From positions 62,001-126,000 of the forward strand of contig NZ_JAAAWN010000010.1 in NCBI RefSeq assembly GCF_010500865.1: a DNA stretch of 64,000 nt. Reading direction: 5' to 3'. Source of the DNA: Alteromonas profundi (lineage in GTDB: Bacteria > Pseudomonadota > Gammaproteobacteria > Enterobacterales > Alteromonadaceae). The number at the start of each line of letters is the position of its first letter. Positions within the stretch are counted from its first letter, which is position 1. Under the pieces are notes generated by a model. It searched no databases. It saw only the letters and a program-made list of their open reading frames with translations, and had not been told where the DNA came from. Below, one piece after another: positions 8,811 to 15,931 of this stretch. Both the position numbers and the translations under genes were made by a program.

Positions 8811-10037
8811 ATGAAGCTGTCTACTATTATTCCCGCTGCCGCGATAGCCGTTACATTTAATGCTACGGCAAAAGATTTACTTCCGCTTGAGTCATTTCCA
8901 GAATGGTTTCAGACCAGCATGGTTAGGGAAACGGCTATTACATCAACCAGTGAGTTTAGCTTAGCGCCCTTTAACGTAAAGGCGGAGGTTATTGGTGATA
9001 TAGCGCTTGCTGATAATGCTGAAGGTACTTGGTATTACACTATTGATATTGGCACCAACGCGCCGGTAGAGTGTTATGTGTTCAATGAGTATGATGGCCC
9101 TGCTAACTCTATGCATGCCGTAGTGGGGTTAAGTCTTGATGGCGCCGCAGAATTAAACGGTAGGCCGCTGACTGGGCGGTATAACTATGCGGTAGACACC
9201 GGGGTGGTGGGTAGCACCCCCTATCTGTCATTAGACACCCTCTATCACGTAGGCGAAGGAGAAAATAAAGCGTCAGGGGTGATAAAAGCACTTTCTGCAG
9301 AAACTGAAAATAGTCTGCAAGTTTGTGTACACAGCGATGTAGGGTATCGCAAAGCATTTTTCGATACTTTCGCTTCTTTTGTCAGTGCGTTTGAAAATAG
9401 CACAGAAAATAACGCATTTTTCCAATCTGTATATGAAATGCGTATTAATGACATCCCTATGGGGTATGCAAGTGAACGCTACACCAAGGATGCTGATGGC
9501 GACATTATGATCCAAAGCACTACTTCACTGCTTGTGCCGGTAGACGCCAGCGCCGTATCTCGCACCGACTCTGCTGATATATCCTGGAGTCGCCCAGATG
9601 GCTCTTTAATAAATGGTTCCACTTACACCATTGAAAACGGTGTAATGGCATCAAAATTTGCCATCAAAAGTAGTGATGCAAAATGGCATGTAGAGGGAAA
9701 TATTCAGGGTAAAACTGTTGAGGCACAACTCGCTTATGAAGGCTGGTTACTATCCGATTATGGTAGCTACTTGGAAACCGCTAATTTACAAGAAGGCGAA
9801 GCACAAAGTGCGCAGTTTTATATGTGGGCCCCGGACGCCGATCCTGTTACTGCAATGAATATTACTCTAAGACAGGTTAGCGACAAAAAAGACACGAATA
9901 TGGCCATTGATATGGGCCCAATGAAGCTAGATTTTTACGCTGAAGAACATGGTATATTCAAGCACGGTGTAATGGCACAAGGCCCTGTTAACGTGTACAT
10001 GACGTCTATTTACTCTCAAGGGATACCGAGTTTGTAA
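8811..10037 (+). CDS. Exported protein of unknown function
   Basis: A 408-residue protein. ATG 8811 is preferred over ATG 8802 because AAGGA sits 8 bases ahead of it. A Sec signal peptide (MKLSTIIPAAAIAVTFNATA-K) leads to a mature domain with no family I recognise. It is beta-rich by eye, with two Cys close to the N-terminal third (VECYVF, QVCVHS). Its TAA stop overlaps the ATG of the transglutaminase-like gene by one base, so the two are translationally coupled and probably act together in the periplasm. I do not assign a function. Confidence 0.75.
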   Translation: MKLSTIIPAAAIAVTFNATAKDLLPLESFPEWFQTSMVRETAITSTSEFSLAPFNVKAEVIGDIALADNAEGTWYYTIDIGTNAPVECYVFNEYDGPANSMHAVVGLSLDGAAELNGRPLTGRYNYAVDTGVVGSTPYLSLDTLYHVGEGENKASGVIKALSAETENSLQVCVHSDVGYRKAFFDTFASFVSAFENSTENNAFFQSVYEMRINDIPMGYASERYTKDADGDIMIQSTTSLLVPVDASAVSRTDSADISWSRPDGSLINGSTYTIENGVMASKFAIKSSDAKWHVEGNIQGKTVEAQLAYEGWLLSDYGSYLETANLQEGEAQSAQFYMWAPDADPVTAMNITLRQVSDKKDTNMAIDMGPMKLDFYAEEHGIFKHGVMAQGPVNVYMTSIYSQGIPSL

Positions 10038-10819
10038 TGAAAGCAATCATTTTTTTTACGCTGCTTACGTTTGTCACTTTTGTACATAGCCAGAGCGACC
10101 CCTCTTTTGCCACGGTAGACGTTACGTTAGACAACGAGCAGAACGGGCCGTTAGGACAGCGAATTAGCCTTTCCTTGTTATCCAGCAATGCAAAGGCGAT
10201 CGCCGCTGCAATGCAACAATGGCAAGGTATTCAAGTTGATGCGGTAACGGATAGCTCACTTACCATTACAACTGAATTACGACCTCGCTACATGGGAGAA
10301 GTAAAACCCCAGTATAGCGCTGCCACTTTTGTAATTGATTTGGACGAGCCAAGCACGAAGGGGTTTACTTCCGGGTTTGTGCCCTCTGACGAAGCGATCT
10401 TTTCCGTGGATGAAGTGCAGGCTTACGTAAGTGAGTATATTAGTGATGCTACCTATATCCATGGCTTTAATTTTGCCTCTACGGTGGCAAAACAAAAAAG
10501 CGGCGACTGCACTGAATTTGCAGTGCTTACCACGGCATTAGTAAGAGCGTTGGGCAAACCAGGGCGTGTAGTGTTTGGAACAGTGTTAATTGATGATCCT
10601 ACTGGCGTAACTGCATATGGACACGCATGGACCGAGGTTTTTGATAACGGAAACTGGCAAATAATTGATGCAGCGCTATATGGTTTAGCAGAAGACATAC
10701 GCTTTTATTTGCCAGGCTCAGTGATTGAAAATGAAGGGCCTGGCTATGGAATGTCTCTTGCGGCAGGTATCATGTTGATGCCGTCTAAACTGGCCAACGT
10801 AAAAACCGCAACCTTGTAA
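10037..10819 (+). CDS. Periplasmic transglutaminase-like (papain-fold) protein
   Basis: A 260-residue exported protein with a signal peptide ending near TFVHS-QS. The transglutaminase-like core has the Cys in SGDCTEFAVLTTALVRALG, the His in YGHAWTEVFDNGNW and the Asp in IIDAAL, the usual catalytic triad order. Bacterial members of this fold are mostly proteases or amide-modifying enzymes. The conserved ALGKPGRVVFG stretch between Cys and His is typical of the transglut_core family. It overlaps the preceding exported gene by one base, and that protein may be its partner or substrate (inference). Confidence 0.82.
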   Translation: MKAIIFFTLLTFVTFVHSQSDPSFATVDVTLDNEQNGPLGQRISLSLLSSNAKAIAAAMQQWQGIQVDAVTDSSLTITTELRPRYMGEVKPQYSAATFVIDLDEPSTKGFTSGFVPSDEAIFSVDEVQAYVSEYISDATYIHGFNFASTVAKQKSGDCTEFAVLTTALVRALGKPGRVVFGTVLIDDPTGVTAYGHAWTEVFDNGNWQIIDAALYGLAEDIRFYLPGSVIENEGPGYGMSLAAGIMLMPSKLANVKTATL

Positions 10820-11003
10820 TCCCTCGCGACTATTTTGGCTATATTGTAAAGAAAGTGTATAGCTTCCAATATAGCCCTTTGCCTAATTGTGTTGTAAGTA
10901 AAACGCGCTAATATGTTCTCCAACAGGAGCAACTGCGTTTTCATTGTTTATTGAAAATAACGTCAGTGTTCATTAAAACAATAGAAAACGGAGTATTTAC
11001 CTC

Positions 11004-11537
11004 ATGAAAAAACTGTCCCCTTTTATTTTAATCTCGGCGCTATTTATTGCTCCACAAAGTCACGCAGAAGGTTGGCTAGACTCCCTTAAGGATATGTTGG
11101 GTTTCTCTGAAACAGCGGTCAATACGCCAAATGTTGACGATATGGTGGATTCGGTTAGCGAAGCGGCAGGTATTACTGAGCAGCAGGCTACAGGCGGTTT
11201 AGCGTCTATTTTTAATTACGCACAAAAAAACTTATCGAGTGAACAGGTATCTCAGCTAGGCGACGCATTGCCAGGTTTAGGTTCGCTTTTACAACAGGTG
11301 CCTGATGTAAGCGAAATGACAACATCGGGTGCGTTCGCAGGCTTACTTGATAAAGCAGCAAGTTACAGTGAAACCTTGCAATCGGTGAATGACTTGAAAA
11401 AGCAATTTGATGCTTTGGGTTTAGATACGCAACAAATTATGCAAATTGTAGACGGTGCGAAAGCGTATTTAGACACCGAAGAAGGTCAGCAAATTAAATC
11501 TCTACTCTCTGAAGGATTAACTAAGCTCTCTGTATAG
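11004..11537 (+). CDS. DUF2780 family exported protein (VcgC/VcgE-like)
   Basis: A 177-residue protein from ATG 11004 with CGGAG upstream. The signal peptide ends at SHAEG. The mature region shows the DUF2780 pattern: VSEAAGITEQQATGGLASIFNYAQKNLSS, then QLGDALPGLGSLL, then helical segments to the end. The gene lies between the transglutaminase and the WbuC cupin and ends in a strong stem at 11558-11596. No biochemical role is established for this family to my knowledge. Confidence 0.82.
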   Translation: MKKLSPFILISALFIAPQSHAEGWLDSLKDMLGFSETAVNTPNVDDMVDSVSEAAGITEQQATGGLASIFNYAQKNLSSEQVSQLGDALPGLGSLLQQVPDVSEMTTSGAFAGLLDKAASYSETLQSVNDLKKQFDALGLDTQQIMQIVDGAKAYLDTEEGQQIKSLLSEGLTKLSV

Positions 11538-11557
11538 GCTTTATTATTTCTTAATCC

Positions 11558-11596
11558 GTTACGACGCAGCGTAATTAAACGCTATTTCGTCGTAAC
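11558..11596 (+). terminator. Two-tier hairpin after the DUF2780 gene
   Basis: GTTACGACG at 11558-11566 pairs with CGTCGTAAC at 11588-11596. Inside it AGCG (11568-11571) pairs with CGCT (11580-11583). A T-rich GATTTTTCAT begins five bases later. It probably ends the DUF2780 transcript. Confidence 0.5.
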
Positions 11597-11617
11597 ACTA
11601 GATTTTTCATCCGTTAA

Positions 11618-11680
11618 ACAGTTAACGTATTGACCCGCTATGTCAGCTACTATTAAATGGTATGACAATACGTTAACTGT
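11618..11680 (+). promoter_or_regulatory. Promoter bracketed by 15-bp inverted repeats, upstream of the WbuC cupin
   Basis: ACAGTTAACGTATTG at 11618-11632 and its exact reverse complement at 11666-11680 flank a candidate promoter: TTGACC (11630-11635), 17-base spacer, TTAAAT (11653-11658). The left arm overlaps the -35 and the right arm falls at about +1 to +15. Their centres are 48 bp apart. The layout suits a repressor binding two sites around the promoter. A long hairpin in the mRNA leader is the alternative. The repeats are seen; the promoter and mode of control are inference. Confidence 0.5.
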
Positions 11681-11696
11681 AAGCGGGTTAAGTTAA

Positions 11697-12197
11697 ATGC
11701 AAAACCTTCAAGTGTTCGATAGCACCACCCTCAATCAATTAAAGCATGAAGCCCAAAATAGCCCACGCCAGCGTGCGAACCTAAACGTTCATAATTCTTA
11801 CACCGACCTTGTACAGCGTTTATTTATAGCCATGTATCCCGACTCTTATGTGCGGCCACATCGGCATATACAAATGCATAAGTGGGAGTTTTTTATGGTA
11901 GTGGAAGGGAGTATCGAATTACTGTTTTTCGATGAAAGCGCTGTGCTTACTGAGCGTATTACTCTGGACGCCGATGGAGACTGTAAGGCGATTGAAATTC
12001 CCCCTAACACATGGCACGCCACCGTATGCCATACGCCGGTGGTATTTATGGAAGTAAAGCAAGGCCCATATGAGATTAACGAAGACAAAGGTTTTGCCAC
12101 ATGGGCCCCCGAAGAAGGTACGCCAGAGGTTAAAAACTTTCTAGCGCGCCTTAAAAACGCATCACGGGGTACGTGTTTTTCAACGGCTATGGGTTAG
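11697..12197 (+). CDS. WbuC family cupin-fold metalloprotein
   Basis: A 166-residue protein that closely follows the WbuC cupin pattern: LVQRLFIAMYPDSYVRPHRH, then KWEFFMVVEGSIELLFFD, WHATVCHTPVVFMEVKQGPY and DKGFATWAPEEGTPE. The metal ligands are probably the two His of RPHRH, the Glu of KWEFF and the His of WHAT. WbuC proteins often occur in O-antigen clusters, but this copy is far from the polysaccharide locus and its reaction is unknown. The gene has its own promoter with flanking inverted repeats, and its 3' end overlaps the convergent lipoprotein gene by 11 bases. Confidence 0.85.
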   Translation: MQNLQVFDSTTLNQLKHEAQNSPRQRANLNVHNSYTDLVQRLFIAMYPDSYVRPHRHIQMHKWEFFMVVEGSIELLFFDESAVLTERITLDADGDCKAIEIPPNTWHATVCHTPVVFMEVKQGPYEINEDKGFATWAPEEGTPEVKNFLARLKNASRGTCFSTAMG

Positions 12198-12648
12198 GAA
12201 AATCAAAACGGTCTAATTCATTAGCTGTGTCTTTGCACTCACCGAGTAGGTGCATCCGCCCTTCAGTTTCATGCGTATCTATCTCAATGTAGCCTTCTCG
12301 GCAATAGTGATTTGTTGCCAGTGTTTCGTCAAGCGCTGCATATAACGTTTCTGTTTTTCTTGCTTGTCTATCAGCACCCATAGAACTGCCATCGGGACCT
12401 TGTTGTCCAGACATGCCTCGTTGTTCTGGCCCACGGCCCCCCTTACCCCCTCGTCCGCCTTTACCTTTACCACCTTCAGGCCTGCCCACATCTATGCTAA
12501 ACGCAAAAAGCTTGGTACCGTCGCTGTTTATTTTGGTTTCAAAAAAGGTTTCTCCCATTTCTGGCATAGGGGGGGTACTCGCGCATCCGGCTAATAATGC
12601 TGAGGCCGCTAGGGCAGGGAATAGAAAGCGATTTAGTGCAGGTCTCAT
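12187..12648 (-). CDS. Glycine/arginine-rich lipoprotein of unknown function
   Basis: A 153-residue lipoprotein. ATG 12648 is chosen over a TTG at 12672. The signal peptide ends in LLAGC, with lipidated Cys22. Residues about 56-76 form a low-complexity run of Gly, Lys and Arg, followed by a Ser/Gly/Gln stretch; this central linker divides an N-terminal strand-rich part (ETKINSDGTKLFAFSIDVG) from a C-terminal part with two Cys (YCREGYIEID, LLGECKD). No family is recognised. The basic linker could contact peptidoglycan or lipopolysaccharide, but that is speculation. It converges on the WbuC gene. Confidence 0.7.
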   Translation of the reverse strand: MRPALNRFLFPALAASALLAGCASTPPMPEMGETFFETKINSDGTKLFAFSIDVGRPEGGKGKGGRGGKGGRGPEQRGMSGQQGPDGSSMGADRQARKTETLYAALDETLATNHYCREGYIEIDTHETEGRMHLLGECKDTANELDRFDFPNP

Positions 12649-12959
12649 AAAATTCACTACTGTAATTAACAATATTGATAAGAACGAAGTGTCTGGCTAA
12701 AGTTGCGCTGTTCAGTGTAAGTATTGCGTAAAGTAGACGAGATTATAATATTATTATTGCGTTGTTTAATTGACCCTCTAAAGCGCGCTGGGCGGGGCAA
12801 TGTATACTTTTGCTATCTACATGTACCTTGGGGCGGTTTCCAGAATGGAAAGTTATTGTGATTGCCATAGATGATGGTATGGTTAAGGATAAGACATCAG
12901 CGCTGAGAGCGCCTTTTATTTAGACGTCTACTTTTTAACCTCATTACAGAGAAATTGAC

Positions 12960-13007
12960 ATGCAAAACGTAGTATTTAATTACTTTTATAATTTTACCCA
13001 CGCATAG
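12960..13007 (+). CDS. Candidate 15-codon leader peptide
   Basis: ATG 12960 opens a 15-codon frame, MQNVVFNYFYNFTHA, ending in TAG at 13005. AGAGAAA lies about 8 bases upstream and could serve as a ribosome site. Three Phe, two Tyr and three Asn codons within ten codons resemble leader peptides of aromatic amino-acid attenuators, and a terminator with a competing hairpin follows (13042-13110). The region is AT-rich, so TTT, TAT and AAT codons may arise by chance. The gene downstream is an XRE regulator, not an aromatic biosynthesis gene. Confidence 0.35.
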   Translation: MQNVVFNYFYNFTHA

Positions 13008-13110
13008 CACCTGAAGCTAAGTGTTCAGGGGCTGTTATCCGCTTCTGGGCATTAAAGGTAAGAACGTTTTGCAAAAGCCCAGAAGTTTACAAACATCTGG
13101 GCTTTTTTTT
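12961..13110 (+). promoter_or_regulatory. Attenuator-like leader upstream of the XRE gene
   Basis: Three alternative pairings are visible. CTTCTGGGC (13042-13050) can pair fully with GCCCAGAAG (13077-13085), which would prevent the terminator AAGCCCAGA/TCTGGGCTT (13075-13083 with 13096-13104, then eight T). TGCAAAACGT (12961-12970) is an exact complement of ACGTTTTGCA (13064-13073), a 10-bp long-range stem ending right where the terminator starts. A small hairpin CCTGAA/TTCAGG lies at 13010-13029. This is the layout of a transcription attenuator or riboswitch expression platform. The ligand or signal is unknown, and I match it to no named riboswitch class. Confidence 0.5.
13075..13110 (+). 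terminator. Strong Rho-independent terminator in the XRE leader
   Basis: AAAAGCCCAGA (13073-13083) pairs with TCTGGGCTTTT (13096-13106) around a 12-base loop, and the T run continues to 13110. It lies only 25 bases before the XRE start at 13135 and there is no complete large gene before it on this strand. It therefore either attenuates the XRE/upp transcript or ends a small RNA. Confidence 0.8.
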
Positions 13111-13134
13111 ATGCCCAAAAATGGGAATACAAGA

Positions 13135-13371
13135 ATGAGAGAGTTAACGTTAGGCGATATTAGAAAGCAACATAGAGTTAAACAAGAAGTTGTCGCAATG
13201 GCATTGTGCGTAACAGCGTCAGGCGTGAGTAAACTTGAGTCAAAGCGAATTCAAGATGTATCTCTACAACGGGCAGCTGCCTATTTAGCTGCACTAGGGG
13301 GCAGTTTGAAAATAGAAGTAACGCTGCCCGATGGCGGGGTTGTTAAGGTAGGAGAAAATATCTCAGCCTAG
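13135..13371 (+). CDS. Small XRE-family helix-turn-helix regulator
   Basis: From ATG 13135 the protein has 78 residues. ATG 13111 is an in-frame alternative but starts inside the terminator's T run, and a GTG at 13021 lies in the leader. Residues 5-55 form a Cro/C1-type helix-turn-helix (LGDIRKQHRVKQEVVAMALC, then ASGVSKLESK). A short beta-type C-terminus follows (GGSLKIEVTLPDGGVVKVG). This resembles stand-alone antitoxin-like or regulatory XRE proteins, but no toxin gene is next to it. The gene sits between the attenuator-like leader and upp, with 59 bases to the latter, so all may share one transcript. Confidence 0.75.
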   Translation: MRELTLGDIRKQHRVKQEVVAMALCVTASGVSKLESKRIQDVSLQRAAAYLAALGGSLKIEVTLPDGGVVKVGENISA

Positions 13372-13430
13372 TTTTGCCATTGTGGTGGTTAAGGGTAGAA
13401 TAGCCGAAATTGTATAGAAGGATACACGAA

Positions 13431-14060
13431 ATGGCTGTTCACGAAATAACTCACCCCCTCATCGCTCATAAAATTGGTTTGATGCGCCATGAAAGCATAA
13501 GTAGTAAAGACTTTCGTGAGTTGGCCTCTGAAGTGGGCAACCTCTTAACTTACGAAGCCACCCGTACCTTACCAACGGAAAAAGCAAAGATTGAAAGTTG
13601 GTCAGGTGACGAGATAGAAGTAAAGCAGATTAAAGGTAAGAAGATCACTATTGTACCTATCCTTCGCGCAGGCTTAGGTATGCTTGATGGGGTAATGAAT
13701 TTAATTCCTAACGCTAAGATCAGTGTGGTGGGCTTGTATCGCGATGAAGAGACGCTACAACCCGTGGCCTACTTTGATAAAGTGGTCAACAATATTGATG
13801 AACGTACTGCGTTAATTGTTGATCCCATGTTAGCCACCGGTGGCACACTTATAGCCACTATTGACTTGCTAAAAAAGAAAGGTTGCCACAATATCATGGG
13901 GTTATTTTTAGTCGCGGCGCCAGAAGGAATTAAAGCTGTGGTTGATGCTCATCCAGATGTAGATATTTTTACCGCAGCAATTGACGACCAGCTTAATGAT
14001 AAAGGCTATATTTTGCCTGGTTTAGGCGATGCAGGCGATAAGATATTTGGTACTCGCTAA
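13431..14060 (+). CDS. upp: Uracil phosphoribosyltransferase
   Basis: A 209-residue enzyme from ATG 13431, with AAGGA 8 bases upstream; the TTG at 13410 is not needed. Upp makes UMP and pyrophosphate from uracil and PRPP in pyrimidine salvage. Diagnostic segments are [12 protein letters not shown], the [11 protein letters not shown] loop, the PRPP-binding [19 protein letters not shown] and the uracil-site [17 protein letters not shown] at the C-terminus. The length is standard. There is no uraA permease gene next to it, unlike in E. coli. With tdk 1.3 kb away, the region carries two nucleoside/base salvage genes. Confidence 0.96.
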   Translation: MAVHEITHPLIAHKIGLMRHESISSKDFRELASEVGNLLTYEATRTLPTEKAKIESWSGDEIEVKQIKGKKITIVPILRAGLGMLDGVMNLIPNAKISVVGLYRDEETLQPVAYFDKVVNNIDERTALIVDPMLATGGTLIATIDLLKKKGCHNIMGLFLVAAPEGIKAVVDAHPDVDIFTAAIDDQLNDKGYILPGLGDAGDKIFGTR

Positions 14061-14145
14061 GCTACCGAAAACACCCCAAAACATAGGCAGCATGACATGC
14101 CTTAGCGAAAAATCTACGCCATTATTGCGATAGACCGCAGTGAGT

Positions 14146-14180
14146 TAGCTTATTGTATTGTTTACCCATACAATAAGCTA
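14146..14180. promoter_or_regulatory. 13-bp inverted repeat before the LacI-family gene
   Basis: TAGCTTATTGTAT (14146-14158) and ATACAATAAGCTA (14168-14180) are exact complements separated by nine bases. No T run follows, so an intrinsic terminator for upp is doubtful. It lies 55 bases before ATG 14236 and could be an operator controlling the LacI-type gene, or an mRNA hairpin. Confidence 0.45.
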
Positions 14181-14235
14181 TTGCGCTTCAGTGCATACAT
14201 ACGTGCATTTTCTCATTAGCTTAAGAACGAAAAGA

Positions 14236-15261
14236 ATGAAAAAAGACAAGCTTACTCTTAAAGATGTTGCGTTACGGTTAGGTGTATCAACGGCTACAAT
14301 TTCAAATGCATTTAATCGGCCAGACCAGCTATCGGCTGCACGGCGAGAGGATATTCTTGCCCAATGCGAAAAAATTGGCTATACCGGCCCTAATAAAGCG
14401 GCACAAATATTACGTAAGGGGCGCTCTAATATTGTGGCATTAGTGTTGGCCGATAGTATTGCCTATACAGTGAGCGACCCAGTGGCAAGCACCTTTATTA
14501 AAGGTGTATCTAAGGTACTTCAGCAACAAGGTAAGCACTTACTTTTGTATGCCGGAGACTCGGCTTCTATATTAGATGTGGTGGACTTTGTTGATGGGTT
14601 TATTTGCTACGGCGCGCCGAAAAATCACAAGCTAGCGCAAGAAATTGTCCAACAAAGTAAACCTGCTATCACAGTAGATTTTAATATCGAAGGGCTACCG
14701 TCGGTTAACATTGACAATGAGCAGGCCGCTTATGAAATAGCCAACCAAGCGGTAAAAGGCGGCGATCATGTCGCGATACTCGGGCTTAGGCTGATAGATT
14801 CACCTACTACGTGCCGAGTTTATGACAGCCCGCTTATCGGCTCAGATTCTTCTATTTCACACCGTCGTCTAGATGGTTACCTTCGCGCATGTTCTGAAAA
14901 GGGCGTAAATATAGATAGCGATTGGATATGGCACATTCCAGAAAGCGATAGAAACTTCGCTAAACAGGCAGCGAAAGAGGTTCTACATAGCCATCCGCGC
15001 CCTAATACTGTTTTGTGTATGAGTGACATTATCGCCCTAGAGCTGCTTCAATGTGCGCTAACAGAAGGCCTTGAGGTGCCGCAAGACCTTAAAATTACTG
15101 GCTTTGATGGAATTGAAGAAGCCGAGCGGACACGCCCAAACCTTTCTACCGTTTGTCAATCAAGCGTACAAAAAGGCGAGATAGCTGCCACAGCACTTTT
15201 AGACGCCACGCAAGACGATACCCTGTTATCTTTCGAACTAAAATTAGGAGAAACTCTTTAA
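14236..15261 (+). CDS. LacI-family transcriptional regulator
   Basis: A 341-residue repressor from ATG 14236. The N-terminal helix-turn-helix LTLKDVALRLGVSTATISNAFNR (about residues 6-28) is classic LacI, followed by a hinge that ends near QILRKGRSNIVALVL. The periplasmic-binding-protein-like effector domain runs from about residue 60 to the end; the common GxDxxxxA pattern appears as GFDGIEEAERTRPNLSTV near the C-terminus. The effector is unknown and there is no adjacent sugar catabolic operon. It could act on the TonB-dependent receptor gene 3 kb away, whose promoter carries a LacI-type CG-centred palindrome (inference). Confidence 0.87.
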   Translation: MKKDKLTLKDVALRLGVSTATISNAFNRPDQLSAARREDILAQCEKIGYTGPNKAAQILRKGRSNIVALVLADSIAYTVSDPVASTFIKGVSKVLQQQGKHLLLYAGDSASILDVVDFVDGFICYGAPKNHKLAQEIVQQSKPAITVDFNIEGLPSVNIDNEQAAYEIANQAVKGGDHVAILGLRLIDSPTTCRVYDSPLIGSDSSISHRRLDGYLRACSEKGVNIDSDWIWHIPESDRNFAKQAAKEVLHSHPRPNTVLCMSDIIALELLQCALTEGLEVPQDLKITGFDGIEEAERTRPNLSTVCQSSVQKGEIAATALLDATQDDTLLSFELKLGETL

Positions 15262-15344
15262 ACTATATTAGGGTACAGTGAACTTGGAGTGTTAGCGCTA
15301 GCAACACTGATGCGGTTACTGTGCCTTAGAATTAACGAGTGCAA

Positions 15345-15923
15345 TTAATTCCAGACCAGCGCCCTGAAATGACGCCTGCACATAGATTCATAGCGGTCAT
15401 TTCCCCCAATTTGTACCTGATCACCGTCGATCACAGGGTTACCTTCGCCATCTAACCTAACCACGAAATTCGCTTTTCTGCCGCAGTGACACACCGTTTT
15501 AAGCTCGGTAAGCTTGTCAGCCCACGCCAGTAAATAGTGGCTACCTTCAAAGGTCTCACCTAAAAAGTCGGTACGTAGTCCATAGGCTAATACGGGAATG
15601 CGTAACTCATCCACTACGTCTACCAGCTGTCTTACCTGTGCTTTAGTGAGAAACTGAGCTTCGTCGATAAATACACAATCAAGCTTTTTAGTGTCATTAT
15701 CTTGCTTAATCGCGTCAAATAGGTTGATGTTCGCGTTGTATAACTTGGCATCGGCCTGTAGTCCAATTCGAGACGTGACCTTGCCGATACCATAGCGGTC
15801 ATCAAGGGACGCCGTATAGATTAGGGAGTGCATGCCGCGTTCGCGGTAATTGTAAGCGGATTGAAGTAAAGAGGTTGATTTTCCTGCATTCATCGCAGAA
15901 TAGTAAAAATATAGTTGAGCCAT
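15345..15923 (-). CDS. tdk: Thymidine kinase
   Basis: A 192-residue type II thymidine kinase, which phosphorylates thymidine with ATP. It shows the P-loop SAMNAGKST (residues 9-17), the Walker B-like VFIDEAQF, the lasso loop around [14 protein letters not shown] and the zinc-binding CHCGRKANF and SMCRRHF. The ATG at 15923 is eight bases after the stop of the GGDEF-EAL gene on the same strand, without a separate clear promoter, so it is probably read from that transcript. Length and motifs are normal. Confidence 0.95.
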   Translation of the reverse strand: MAQLYFYYSAMNAGKSTSLLQSAYNYRERGMHSLIYTASLDDRYGIGKVTSRIGLQADAKLYNANINLFDAIKQDNDTKKLDCVFIDEAQFLTKAQVRQLVDVVDELRIPVLAYGLRTDFLGETFEGSHYLLAWADKLTELKTVCHCGRKANFVVRLDGEGNPVIDGDQVQIGGNDRYESMCRRHFRALVWN

Positions 15924-15931
15924 GGTGCTTA

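Noticed and set aside
11618..11680. Integron attC-like site
   Set aside because: The long inverted repeat has GTTAAC cores, but there is no second site, integrase or cassette structure.
12955..12992. TTGACA (12955) and TATAAT (12987) as one promoter
   Set aside because: The spacer would be 26 bases, far outside the normal range.
13135..13371. Toxin-antitoxin module
   Set aside because: The XRE protein looks antitoxin-like, but the neighbours are a leader and upp; no toxin gene is present.
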